64,000 nt of DNA, taken from Thereva unica (taxonomy: Eukaryota; Arthropoda; Insecta; Diptera; Therevidae). Numbering within the stretch: the first letter of the stretch is position 1; every line of letters begins with the position of its first letter. The stretch lies in the NCBI GenBank assembly GCA_949987705.1, contig OX465281.1:87882543-87946542 (forward strand), in the 5' to 3' direction. Positions 1 through 13,761 of this stretch are shown piece by piece. The translations under genes and the position numbers were made by a program. Under the pieces are notes generated by a model that did not search any database, had not been told where the DNA came from, and worked only from the letters and a program-made list of their open reading frames with translations.

Positions 1-451
1 ATCTTGACTAATCCATATCACTTCTTTTTGTTATAAGTGTGTTTTAAACTGTCCCAATAAATAATTTCCGCGCCCACGAACTTCTAATTCACATTTTTAA
101 TGTTTTTTTGGTGGGATATCACTCTTTTTTGTTTTAATACATTCTAAAATAAAAAATAAATAATCTTCTGTATAAAGAAATATTATGTATTTAATTGTTC
201 ATTATATTTTTTTATTTATTTTATAAGTAGGTAATAACAAAATAACAAAATGCAGGAATTCAAATTAATATTATTGCCTTTGTAAAAAAACAAACATAAG
301 CTCCTTTCGAGTTTCTCGGCCAAGATTTTTTCTGTACTATGGAATTATTGATCCATAACCAGCTCGATTTTTCTTTCAACATGCTGATCTAATGACCTTG
401 TTCGAGTGTTCCTTTGAATTCGTTCGTAAATGCACGTGTTTAATTATTTCA
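1..451. other. AT-rich non-coding flank of the satellite
   Basis: This stretch is AT-rich and single-copy within the window. I see no open reading frame of note, no inverted repeat and no similarity to the satellite monomers until about position 452, where the first diverged monomer begins. Confidence 0.6.
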
Positions 452-3400
452 TGCTAGTGTGTTCTAGTTATGATACCCTTTCATTTTATACCCATGTCGA
501 TGAGCTATGTAAAGAAAATGGGTATCCGCTTTCTTGACATAACCGCCGTGGATCTAAATATATTTTGAGTATACTAAATCGCTTATTGTGTTCTACTTAC
601 CATTCCCTTTCATTTGATACCCATGTCGAGGGGGTTGGGAAGAAAATGGTAATCCGCCCTCTTGAGATAACCGCCGTGGATCTAAATATATTTTGAGTAT
701 ACTAAATCGCTTATTGTGTTCTACTTATCATTCCCTTTCATTTGACACCCATGTCGAGGGGGTTGTGAAGAAAATGGTAATCCGTCCTCTTGAGATGACT
801 GCCATGGATCTAACCAGATATTGAGTATACTATATAGCTTATTATGTTCTACTTATCATTCCCTTTCATTTGATACCCATGTCGAGGGGGTTGTGAAGAA
901 AATGGTAATCCGCCCTCTTGAGATGACAGCCATGGATCTAACCAGATATTGAGTATATTATATCGCTTATGGTATTCTACTTATGATACCCTTTCAATTG
1001 ATAGCTATGTCGAGGTGGTGGTGAAGAAATGGTAGTCCGCCCTCTTGAGACGGCCGCCATGGATACAAAGACATAGCTTATTGTATTCTACTTATGATAC
1101 CCTCTCATTTGATACCCATGTCGAGGGGGTTGTGAAGAAAATGGTAATGGGTCCATTTGAGGTGGCCTCGGTGGATCTTACTATTTATTGAGTATACTAT
1201 ATTGCTTATTGTATTCTACTTATCATACCGTTTCATTTGATACCCAAGTCGAGGGGTTGAGAAGAAAATGGTAATCCGCCCCCTTGAGATGACCGCCATG
1301 GATCTAACCAGATATTGAGTATATTATATCGCTTATGGTATTCTACTTATGATACACTTTCAATTGATACCTAGGCCGAGGTGGTGGTGAAGAAATGGTA
1401 GTCCGCCCTCTTGAGACGGCCGCCATGGATATAAAGACATAGCTTATTGTGTTCTACTTATTATACCCTTTCATTTGATACCCATGTCGGGGGGGTTGTG
1501 AAGAAAATGGTAATCCGCCCTCTTGAGATAACCGCCGTGGATCTAAATATATTTTAAGTATACTAAATCGCTTATTGTGTTCTTCTTATCATTCCCTTTC
1601 ATTTGATACCCATGTCGAGGGGGTTGTGAAAAAAATGGTAATCTGTCCTCTTGAGATGACCGCCGGGGATCTAACGGTATATTGAGTATACTATATCGCT
1701 TATAATGTTGTTCTTATTCCCTTTCATTTGATACCAATGTCGAGGAGGTTTTGATGAAAATGGTAATCCGCCCTCTTGAGATAACCGCCATGGATCTAAG
1801 CAGATATTGAGTATATTATATCGCTTATGGTATTCTACTTATGATAGCCTTTCAATTGATACCTATGTCGAGGTGGTGGTGAAGAAATCTTATTCCGCCC
1901 TCTTGAGTCGGCCGCCATGGATATAAAGACATAGCTTAATGTATTCTACTTATTATACCTTTTCATTTGATACCCATGTCGAGGGGGTTGTGAAGAAAAT
2001 GGTAATGCGTCCTCTTGAGGTGGCCTCGGTGGATCTAACTATTTATTGAGTATACTGTATTGATTATTGTATTCTACTTATCATACCGTTTCATTTGATA
2101 CCCATGTCGAGGGGTTGAGAAGAAAATAGAAATCCGTCCTCTGGAGATGACCGCCATGGATCTAACCAGATATTGAGTATATTATATCGCTTATGGTATT
2201 CTACTTACCCTTTCAATTGATAGCTATGTCGAGGTGGTGGTGAAGAAATGCTAGTCCGCCCTCTTGAGACAGCCGCCATGGATATAAAGACATAGCTTAT
2301 AGCATTCTACTTTTCATACCCTTTCATTTGATACCCATGTCGAGGGGATTTTGAAGAAAATGGTAATCCCCCTCTTGAGATGACCGTGGTGGATCTAACC
2401 AGATATTGAGTATACTATATTGCTTATTGTCTTCTACTTAAGATACCCTTTCAATTGATACCTATGTCGAGGTGGTGGTCAAGAAATGGTAGTCCGCCGT
2501 CTTGAGACGGCCGCCTTGGATATAAAGACATAGCTTATTGTATTCTGCTTATCATACCCTTTCATTTGATACCCATGTCGAGGGGGTTGTGAAGAAAATA
2601 TTAATCCGCCCTCTTGAGATGACAGATATGGATCTAACCAGATTTTGAGTATATTATATCGCTTATGGTATTCTACTTATGATACCCTTTCAATTGATAC
2701 CTATGTCGAGGTGGTGGTGAAGAAATGGTAGTCCGCCCTCTTGAGACGGCCGCCATGGATATAAAGACAAAGCTTATTGTATTCTACTTATCATACCCTT
2801 CCATTTGATACCCATGTCGAGGGGGCTGTGAAGAAAATGGTAATCCGCCCTCTTGAGATGACTGCCATGGATCTAGCCAGATGTTGAGTATATTATATCG
2901 CTTATGATATTCTACTTATGATACCCTTTCAATTGATACCTATGTCGAGGTGGTGGTGAAGAAATGGTAGTCCGCCCTCTTGAGACGGCCGCCATGGATA
3001 TAAAGACATAGCTTATTGTGTTCTACTTATCATAGCCTTTCATTTGATACCCATGTCGAGGGGGTTGTGAAGAAAATGATAATCCGCCCTCTTGAGATGA
3101 CAGCCAGTGATCTAACCAGATATTGAGTATATTATATCGCTTATGGTATTCTACTTATGATACCCTTTCAATTGTTACCTATGTCGAGGTGGTGGTGAAG
3201 AAATAGTAGTCCGCCCTCTTGAGACGGCCGCCATGGATATAAAGACATAGCTTATTGTGTTCTACTTCTCATGCCCTTTCATTTGATACCCATGTCGAGG
3301 GGTTGTAAAGAAAATGGTAATCCGCCCTCTTGAGATAACCGCCGTGGATCTAAATATATTTTAAGTATACTAAATCGCTTATTGTGTTCTACTTATCATT

Positions 3401-4340
3401 CCCTTTCATTTGAAACCCATGTCGTGGGGGTTGTGAAGAAAATGGCAATACGTCCTCTTGAGGTGGCCTCGGTGGATCTAACTATTTATTGAGTATACTA
3501 TATTGCTTATTGTATTCTACTTATCATACCCTTTCATTTGATACCCATGTCGAGGGGATTGTGAAGAAAATGGTAATACACCCTCTTGAAATGACAGCCA
3601 TGGATCTAACCAGATATTGAGTATATTATATCGCTTATGGTATTCTACTTATGACACCCTTTCAATTGATACCTATGTCGAGGTGGTGGTAAAGAAATGG
3701 TAGTCCGCCCTCTTCAGACGGCCGCCATGGATATAAGGACATAGCTTATTGTATTCTACTTATCATACCCTTTCATTTGATACCCATGTCGTGGGGGTTG
3801 CGAAGAAAATGGTAAAACGTCCTCTTGAGGTGGCCTCGGTGGATCTAACTATTTATTGAGTATTCTATATTGCTTATTGTATTCTACTTATCATACCCTT
3901 TAATTTGATAACCATGTCGAGGGGGTTGTGAAGAAAATGATAATCCGCCCTCTTGAGATGACAGCCATGGATCTAACCAGATATTGAGTATATTATATCG
4001 CTTATGGTATTCTACTTATGATACCCTTTCAATTGATACCTATGTCGAGGTGGTGGTGAAGAAATGGTAGTCCGCCCTCTTTAGACGGCCGCCATGGATA
4101 TAAAGACATAGCTTATTGTATTCTACTTATCATACCCTTTCATTTGCTACCCATGTCGAGAGGGTTGTGAAGAAAATGGTAATCCGCCCTCTTGAGATGA
4201 CAGCCATGGATCTAACCAGATATTGAGTATATTATATCGCTTATGGTATTCTACTTATGATACCCTTTCAATTGATAACTATGTCGAGGTGGTGGTGAAG
4301 AAATGGTAGTCCGCCCTCTTGAGACGGTCGCCATGGATAT

Positions 4341-7300
4341 AAAGATGATAATCCGCCCTCTTGAGATGACAGCCATGGATCTAACCAGATATTGAGTATA
4401 TTATATCGCTTATGGTATTCTACTTATGATACCCTTTCAATTGATACCTATGTCGAGGTGGTGGTGAAGAAATGGTAGTCCGCCCTCTTGAGACGGCCGC
4501 CATGGATATAAAGACATAGCTTATTGTGTTCTACTTATTATGCCCTTTCATTTGATACCCATGTCGAGGGGTTGTGAAGAAAATGGTAATCCGCCCTCTT
4601 GAGATAACCGCCGTGGATCTAAATATATTTTAAGTATACTAAATCGCTTATTGTGTTCTACATATCATTCCCTTTCATTTGAAACCCATGTCGTGGGGGT
4701 TGTGAAGAAAATGGCAATAAGTCCTCTTGAGGTGGCCTCGGTGGATCTAACTATTTATTGAGTATACTATATTGCTTATTGTATTCTACTTATCATACCC
4801 TTTCATTTGATACCCATGTCGAGGGGATTGTGAAGAAAATGGTAATCCGCCCTCTTGAGATGACCGTGGTGGATCTAACCAGATATTGAGTATATTATAT
4901 CGCTTATGGTATTCTACTTATGACACCCTTTCAATTGATACCTATGTCAAGATGGTAGTAAAGAAATGGTAGTCCGCCCTCTTCAGACGGCCGCCATGGA
5001 TATAAGGATATAGCTTATTGTATTCTACTTATCATTCCCTGTCATTTGATACCCATGTCGTGGGGGTTGCGAAGAAAAGGGTAATACGTCCTCTTGAGGT
5101 GGCCTCGGTGGATCTAACTATTTACTGAGTATACTATATTGCTTATTGTATTCTACTTATCATACCCTTTAATTTGATAACCATGTCGAGGGGGTTGTGA
5201 AGAAAATGATAATCCGCCCTCTTGAGATGACAGCCATGGATCTAACCAGATATTGAGTATATTATATCGCTTATGGTATTCTACTTATGATACCCTTTCA
5301 ATTGATAGCTATGTCGAGGTGGTGGTGAAGAAATGGTAGTCCGCCCTCTTGAGACGGCCGCCATGGATATAAAGACATAGCTTATTGTATTCTACTTATC
5401 ATACCCTTTCATTTGATACCCATGTCAAGGGGGTTGTGAAGAAAATGGTAATACGTCCTCTTGAGGTGGCCTCGGTGGATCTGACTATTTATTGAGTATA
5501 CTTGCTTATTGTATTCTACTTATCATACCCTTTCATTTGATACCCATGTCGAGGGGGTTGTGAAGAAAATGGTAATCCGCCCTCTTGAGATGACAGCCAT
5601 GGATCTAACCAGATATTGAGTATATTATATCGCTTATGGTATTCTACTTATGATACCCTTTCAATTGATAACTATGTCGAGGTGGTGGTGAAGAAATGGT
5701 AGTCCGCCCTCTTGAGACGGTCGCCATGGATATAAAGACAAAGCTTATTGTATTCTACTTATCATACCCTTTCATTTGATACCCATGTCAAGGGGGTTGT
5801 GAAGAAAATGGTAATGCGTCCTCTTGAGGTGGCCTCGGTGGATCTAACTTATTATTGAGTATACTATATTGCTTATTGTATTCTACTTATCATACCCTTT
5901 CATTTGTTACCCATGTCCAGGGGGTTGTGAAGAAAATGGTAATCCGCCCTCATGAGATGATCGCCATGGATCTAACCAGATATTGAGTATATTATATCGC
6001 TTATGGTATTCTACTTATGATACCCTTTCAATTGATACCTATGTCGAGGAGGTGGTGAAGAAATGGTGGTCCGCCCTCTTGAGACAGCCGCCATGGATTT
6101 AAAGACATAGCTTACTGTATTCTACTTATCATACCCTTTCATTTGATACCCATGTCGTGGGGGTTGTGAAGAAAATGATAATCCGCCCTCTTGAGATGAC
6201 AGCCATGGATCTAACCAGATATTGAGTATATTATATCGCTTATGGTATTCTACTTATGATACCCTTTCAATTGTTACCTATTTCGAGGTGGTGGTGAAGA
6301 AATGGTAGTCCGCCCTCTTTAGACGGCCGCCATGGATATAAAGACATAGCTTATTGTATTCTACTTATCATACCCTTTCATTTGCTACCCATGTCGAGAG
6401 GGTTGTGAAGAAAATGGTAATCCGCCCTCTTGAGATGACAGCCATGGATCTAACCAGATATTGAGTATATTATATCGCTTATGGTATTCTACTTATGATA
6501 CCCTTTCAATTGATAACTATGTCGAGGTGGTGGTGAAGAAATGGTAGTCCGCCCTCTTGAGACGGTCGCCATGGATATAAAGACAAAGCTTATTGTATTC
6601 TACTTATCATACCCTTTCATTTGATACCCATGTCAAGGGGGTTGTGAAGAAAATGGTAATGCGTCCTCTTGAGGTGGCCTCGGTGGATCTAACTATTTAT
6701 TGAGTATACTATATTGCTTATTGTATTCTACTTATCATACCCTTTCATTTGTTACCCATGTCCAGGGGGTTGTGAAGAAAATGGTAATCCGCCCTCATGA
6801 GATGATCGCCATGGATCTAACCAGATATTGAGTATATTATATCGCTTATGGTATTCTACTTATGATACCCTTTCAATTGATACCTTTGTCGAGGTGGTGG
6901 TGAAGAAATGGTCGTCCGCCCTCTTGAGACAGCCGCCATGGATTTAAAGACATAGCTTACTGTATTCTACTTATCATACCCTTTCATTTGATACCCATGT
7001 CGTGGGGGTTGTGAAGAAAATGATAATCCGCCCTCTTGAGATGACAGCCATGGATCTAACCAGATATTGAGTATATTATATCGCTTATGGTATTCTACTT
7101 ATGATACCCTTTCAATTGTTACCTATGTCGAGGTGGTGGTGAAGAAATGGTAGTCCGCCCTCTTTAGACGGCCGCCATGGATATAAAGACATAGCTTATT
7201 GTATTCTACTTATCATACCCTTTCATTTGCTACCCATGTCGAGAGGGTTGTGAAGAAAATGGTAATCCGCCCTCTTGAGATGACAGCCATGGATCTAACC

Positions 7301-7423
7301 AGATATTGAGTATATTATATCGCTTATGGTATTCTACTTATGATACCCTTTCAATTGATAACTATGTCGAGGTGGTGGTAAAGAAATGGTAGTCCGCCCT
7401 CTTGAGACGGTCGCCATGGATAT
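4341..7423. repeat. Higher-order repeat block 1 (3,083 bp)
   Basis: The block starts at a unique A/B fusion monomer in which the B tail ATATAAAGA runs straight into the middle of an A monomer at TGATAATCC. The same fusion recurs at 7424, 9662 and 11533, which marks the block boundaries. Rare variants such as TCATTCCCTGTCATTTG occur at matching offsets in blocks 1 and 2 (about 5031 and 8114, both 3,083 apart). Confidence 0.85.
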
Positions 7424-9661
7424 AAAGATGATAATCCGCCCTCTTGAGATAACAGATATGGATCTAACCAGATATTGAGTATATTATATCGCTTATGGTA
7501 TTCGACTTATGATACCCTTTCAATTGATACCTATGTCGAGGTGGTGGTGAAGAAATGGTAGTCCGCCCTCTTGAGACGGCCGCCATGGATATAAAGACAT
7601 AGTTTATTGTGTTCTACTTATTATGCCCTTTCATTTGATACCCATGTCGAGGGGTTGTGAAGAAAATGGTAATCCGCCCTCTTGAGATAACCGCCGTGGA
7701 TCTAAATATATTTTAAGTATACTAAATCGCTTATTGTGTTCTACTTATCATTCCCTTTCATTTGAAACCAATGTCGTGGGGGTTGTGAAGAAAATGGCAA
7801 TACGTCCTCTTGAGGTGGCCTCGGTGGATCTAACTATTTATTGAGTATACTATATTGCTTATTGTATTCTACTTATCATACCCTTTCATTTGATACCCAT
7901 GTCGAGGGGATTGTGAAGAAAATGGTAATCCGCCCTCTTGAGATGACCGTGGTGGATCTAACCAGATATTGAGTATATTATATCGCTTATGGTATTCTAC
8001 TTATGACACCCTTTCAATTGATACCTATGTCAAGATGGTAGTAAAGAAATGGTAGTCCGCCCTCTTCAGACGGCCGCCATGGATATAAGGATATAGCTTA
8101 TTGTATTCTACTTATCATTCCCTGTCATTTGATACCCATGTCGTGGGGGTTGCGAAGAAAAGGGTAATACGTCCTCTTGAGGTGGCCTCGGTGGATCTAA
8201 CTATTTACTGAGTATACTATATTGCTTATTGTATTCTACTTATCATACCCTTTAATTTGATAACCATGTCGAGGGGGTTGTGAAGAAAATGATAATCCGC
8301 CCTCTTGAGATGACAGCCATGGATCTAACCAGATATTGAGTATATTATATCGCTTATGGTATTCTACTTATGATACCCTTTCAATTGATAGCTATGTCGA
8401 GGTGGTGGTGAAGAAATGGTAGTCCGCCCTCTTGAGACGGCCGCCATGGATATAAAGACATAGCTTATTGTATTCTACTTATCATACCCTTTCATTTGAT
8501 ACCCATGTCAAGGGGGTTGTGAAGAAAATGGTAATACGTCCTCTTGAGGTGGCCTCGGTGGATCTGACTATTTATTGAGTATACTTGCTTATTGTATTCT
8601 ACTTATCATACCCTTTCATTTGATACCCATGTCGAGGGGGTTGTGAAGAAAATGGTAATCCGCCCTCTTGAGATGACAGCCATGGATCTAACCAGATATT
8701 GAGTATATTATATCGCTTATGGTATTCTACTTATGATACCCTTTCAATTGATAACTATGTCGAGGTGGTGGTGAAGAAATGGTAGTCCGCCCTCTTGAGA
8801 CGGTCGCCATGGATATAAAGACAAAGCTTATTGTATTCTACTTATCATACCCTTTCATTTGATACCCATGTCAAGGGGGTTGTGAAGAAAATGGTAATGC
8901 GTCCTCTTGAGGTGGCCTCGGTGGATCTAACTATTTATTGAGTATACTATATTGCTTATTGTATTCTACTTATCATACCCTTTCATTTGTTACCCATGTC
9001 CAGGGGGTTGTGAAGAAAATGGTAATCCGCCCTCATGAGATGATCGCCATGGATCTAACCAGATATTGAGTATATTATATCGCTTATGGTATTCTACTTA
9101 TGATACCCTTTCAATTGATACCTTTGTCGAGGTGGTGGTGAAGAAATGGTCGTCCGCCCTCTTGAGACAGCCGCCATGGATTTAAAGACATAGCTTACTG
9201 TATTCTACTTATCATACCCTTTCATTTGATACCCATGTCGTGGGGGTTGTGAAGAAAATGATAAGCCGCCCTCTTGAGATGACAGCCATGGATCTAACCA
9301 GATATTGAGTATATTATATCGCTTATGGTATTCTACTTATGATACCCTTTCAATTGATACCTATGTCGAGGTGGTGGTGAAGAAATGGTAGTCCGCCCTC
9401 TTTAGACGGCCGCCATGGATATAAAGACATAGCTTATTGTATTCTACTTATCATACCCTTTCATTTGCTACCCATGTCGAGAGGGTTGTGAAGAAAATGG
9501 TAATCCGCCCTCTTGAGATGACAGCCATGGATCTAACCAGATATTGAGTATATTATATCGCTTATGGTATTCTACTTATGATACCCTTTCAATTGATAAC
9601 TATGTCGAGGTGGTGGTAAAGAAATGGTAGTCCGCCCTCTTGAGACGGTCGCCATGGATAT
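7424..9661. repeat. Higher-order repeat block 2 (2,238 bp)
   Basis: This block has the same monomer order as block 1 but is 845 bp shorter. That equals four 128 bp plus three 111 bp monomers, so a whole-monomer deletion or block-1 duplication by unequal exchange explains it. Confidence 0.85.
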
Positions 9662-11532
9662 AAAGATGATAATCCGCCCTCTTGAGATAACAGCCATGGA
9701 TCTAACCAGATATTGAGTATATTATATCGCTTATGGTATTCTACTTATGATACCCTTTCAATTGATACCTATGTCGAGGTGGTGGTGAAGAAATGGTAGT
9801 CCGCCCTCTTGAGACGGCCGCCATGGATATAAAGACATACCTTATTGTGTTCTACTTATTATGCCCTTTCATTTGATACCCATGTCGAGGGGTTGTGAAG
9901 AAAATGGTAATCCGCGCTCTTGAGATAACCGCCGTGGATCTAAATATATTTTAAGTATACTAAATCGCTTATTGTGTTCTACTTATCATTCCCTTTCATT
10001 TGAAACCCATGTCGTGGGGGTTGTGAAGAAAATGGCAATACGTCCTCTTGAGGTGGCCTCGGTGGATCTAACTATTTATTGAGTATACTATATTGCTTAT
10101 TGTATTCTACTTATCATACCCTTTAATTTGATAACCATGTCGAGGGGGTTGTGAAGAAAATGATAATCCGCCCTCTTGAGATGACAGCCATGGATCTAAC
10201 CAGATATTGAGTATATTATATCGCTTATGGTATTCTACTTATGATACCCTTTCAATTGATAGCTATGTCGAGGTGGTGGTGAAGAAATGGTAGTCCGCCC
10301 TCTTGAGACGGCCGCCATGGATATAAAGACATAGCTTATTGTATTCTACTTATCATACCCTTTCATTTGATACCCATGTCAAGGGGGTTGTGAAGAAAAT
10401 GGTAATACGTCCTCTTGAGGTGGCCTCGGTGGATCTGACTATTTATTGAGTATACTTGCTTATTGTATTCTACTTATCATACCCTTTCATTTGATACCTA
10501 TGTCGAGGGGGTTGTGAAGAAAATGGTAATCCGCCCTCTTGAGATGACAGCCATGGATCTAACCAGATATTGAGTATATTATATCGCTTATGGTATTCTA
10601 CTTATGATACCCTTTCAATTGATAACTATGTCGAGGTGGTGGTGAAGAAATGGTAGTCCGCCCTCTTGAGACGGTCGCCATGGATATAAAGACAAAGCTT
10701 ATTGTATTCTACTTATCATACCCTTTCATTTGATACCCATGTCAAGGGGGTTGTGAAGAAAATGGTAATGCGTCCTCTTGAGGTGGCCTTGGTGGATCTA
10801 ACTATTTATTGAGTATACTATATTGCTTATTGTATTCTACTTATCATACCCTTTCATTTGTTACCCATGTCCAGGGGGTTGTGAAGAAAATGGTAATCCG
10901 CCCTCATGAGATGATCGCCATGGATCTAACCAGATATTGAGTATATTATATCGCTTATGGTATTCTACTTATGATACCCTTTCAATTGATACCTTTGTCG
11001 AGGTGGTGGTGAAGAAATGGTCGTCCGCCCTCTTGAGACAGCCGCCATGGATTTAAAGACATAGCTTACTGTATTCTACTTATCATACCCTTTCATTTGA
11101 TACCCATGTCGTGGGGGTTGTGAAGAAAATGATAAGCCGCCCTCTTGAGATGACAGCCATGGATCTAACCAGATATTGAGTATATTATATCGCTTATGGT
11201 ATTCTACTTATGATACCCTTTCAATTGATACCTATGTCGAGGTGGTGGTGAAGAAATGGTAGTCCGCCCTCTTTAGACGGCCGCCATGGATATAAAGACA
11301 TAGCTTATTGTATTCTACTTATCATACCCTTTCATTTGCTACCCATGTCGAGAGGGTTGTGAAGAAAATGGTAATCCGCCCTCTTGAGATGACAGCCATG
11401 GATCTAACCAGATATTGAGTATATTATATCGCTTATGGTATTCTACTTATGATACCCTTTCAATTGATAACTATGTCGAGGTGGTGGTAAAGAAATGGTA
11501 GTCCGCCCTCTTGAGACGGTCGCCATGGATAT
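9662..11532. repeat. Higher-order repeat block 3 (1,871 bp)
   Basis: This block is like block 2 but lacks three consecutive monomers (A, B, A; 367 bp). Around 10,096 the GTGGCCTCGG-type monomer runs directly into the monomer carrying TTTAATTTGATAACC, whereas block 2 has the three extra monomers between about 7,858 and 8,225. Confidence 0.85.
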
Positions 11533-13761
11533 AAAGATGATAATCCGCCCTCTTGAGATAACAGCCATGGATCTAACCAGATATTGAGTATATTATATCG
11601 CTTATGGTATTCTACTTATGATACCCTTTCAATTGATACCTATGTCGAGGTGGTGGTGAAGAAATGGTAGTCCGCCCTCTTGAGACGGCCGCCATGGATA
11701 TAAAGACATACCTTATTGTGTTCTACTTATTATGCCCTTTCATTTGATACCCATGTCGAGGGGTTGTGAAGAAAATGGTAATCCGCGCTCTTGAGATAAC
11801 CGCCGTGGATCTAAATATATTTTAAGTATACTAAATCGCTTATTGTGTTCTACTTATCATTCCCTTTCATTTGAAACCCATGTCGTGGGGGTTGTGAAGA
11901 AAATGGCAATACGTCCTCTTGAGGTGGCCTCGGTGGATCTAACTATTTATTGAGTATACTATATTGCTTATTGTATTCTACTTATCATACCCTTTCATTT
12001 GATACCCATGTCGAGGGGATTGTGAAGAAAATGGTAATCCGCCCTGTTGAGATGACCGTGGTGGATCTAACCAGATATTCAGTATATTATATCGCTTATG
12101 GTATTCTACTTATGATACCCTTTCAATTGATAGCTATGTCGAGGTGGTGGTGAAGAAATGGTAGTCCGCCCTCTTGAGACGGCCGCCATGGATATAAAGG
12201 CATAGCTTATTGTATTCTACTTATCATACCCTTTCATTTGATACCCATGTCAAGGGGGTTGTGAAGAAAATGGTAATACGTCCTCTTGAGGTGGCCTCGG
12301 TGGATCTGACTATTTATTGAGTATACTTGCTTATTGTATTCTACTTATCATACCCTTTCATTTGATACCCATGTCGAGGGGGTTGTGAAGAAAATGGTAA
12401 TCCGCCCTCTTGAGATGACAGCCATGGATCTAACCAGATATTGAGTATATTATATCGCTTATGGTATTCTACTTATGATACCCTTTCAATTGATAACTAT
12501 GTCGAGGTGGTGGTGAAGAAATGGTAGTCCGCCCGCTTGAGACGGTCGCCATGGATATAAAGAGAAAGCTTATTGTATTCTACTTATCATACCCTTTCAT
12601 TTGATACCCATGTCAAGGGGGTTGTGAAGAAAATGGTAATGCGTCCTCTTGAGGTGGCCTCGGTGGATCTAACTATTTATTGAGTATACTATATTGCTTA
12701 TTGTATTCTACTTATCATACCCTTTCATTTGTTACCCATGTCCAGGGGGTTGTGAAGAAAATGGTAATCCGCCCTCATGAGATGATCGCCATGGATCTAA
12801 CCAGATATTGAGTATATTATATCGCTTATGGTATTCTACTTATGATACCCTTTCAATTATTGATACCTATGTCGAGGTGGTGGTGAAGAAATGGTGGTCC
12901 GCCCTCTTGAGACAGCCGCCATGGATTTAAAGACATAGCTTATTGTATTCTACTTATCATACCCTTTCATTTGATACCCATGTCGTGGGGGTTGTGAAGA
13001 AAATGGCAATACGTCCTCTTGAGGTGGCCTCGGTGGATCTGACTATTTATTGAGTATACTTGCTTATTGTATTCTACTTATCATACCCTTTCATTTGATA
13101 CCCATGTCGAGGGGGTTGTGAAGATAATGGTAATCCGCCCTCTTGAGATGACCGCCATGGATATAACCAGATATTGAGTATATTATATCGCTTATGGTAT
13201 TCTACTTATGATACCCTTTCAATTGATACCTATGTCGAGGTGGTGGTGAAGAAATGGTAGTCCGCCCTCTTGAGAAGGCCGCCATGGATATAAAGACATA
13301 GCTTATTGTATTCTACTTATCATACCCTTTCTTTTGATACCCATGTCGAGGGGGTTGTGAAGAAAATGGTAATCCGCCCTCTTGAGATGACAGCCATGGA
13401 TCTAACCAGATATTGAGTATATTATATCGCTTATGGTATTCTACTTATGATACCCTTTCAATTGATACCTATGCCGAGGTGGTGGTGAAGAAATGGTAGT
13501 CCGCCCTCTTGAGAAGTCCGCCATGTATATAAAGACATAGCTTATTGTATTCTACTTATCATACCCTTTCATTTGATACCCATGTCGAGGGGGTTGTGAA
13601 GAAAATGATAATCCGCCCTCTTGAGATGACAGCCATGGATCTAACCAGATATTGAGTATATTATATCGCTTATGGTATTCTACTTATGATACCCTTTCAA
13701 TTGATACCTATGTATGTCGAGGTGGTGGTGAAGAAATGGTAGTCCGCCCTCTTGAGACGTG
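11533..13761. repeat. Higher-order repeat block 4, degrading into the right edge
   Basis: The block begins with the same fusion monomer and follows block 3 closely until about 12.9 kb. It then passes into dimers with private changes, such as a 3 bp insertion at about 12,860 and an extra TATG at about 13,710, before the array ends. Confidence 0.75.

Larger units (their letters stand above)
452..13761. repeat. Satellite array with alternating 128 bp and 111 bp monomers
   Basis: About 13.3 kb of head-to-tail monomers in one orientation. Type A monomers are 128 bp (for example 581-708). Type B monomers are 111 bp (for example 965-1075). Both begin near GCTTAT and share CTTTCA-TTGATACC, ATGTCGAGG, GAAGAAA and CCGCCCTCTTGAGA blocks. 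They differ mainly in the tail: type A ends with AGTATA..TATATC, whereas type B ends with GATATAAAGACATA. Type A has at least three tail variants (TGACAGCCATGG, GTGGCCTCGGTGG and ATAACCGCCGTGG). In long stretches A and B alternate, giving a 239 bp dimer. The left edge monomers are the most diverged, as expected at the border of a satellite. The array stops abruptly at about 13,761. No coding function is evident; short open frames inside are chance products of the repeat. Confidence 0.95.

Noticed and set aside
11950..12153. Open frame of 67 codons within the satellite (a similar one at 13,652-13,846)
   Set aside because: It is made of satellite monomers read in one frame; the same frame is closed in most other monomers and the peptide has no domain.
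452..13761. Direct repeats at regular spacing, as in a CRISPR array
   Set aside because: The whole period is repeated, with no unique spacers, and the context is eukaryotic.
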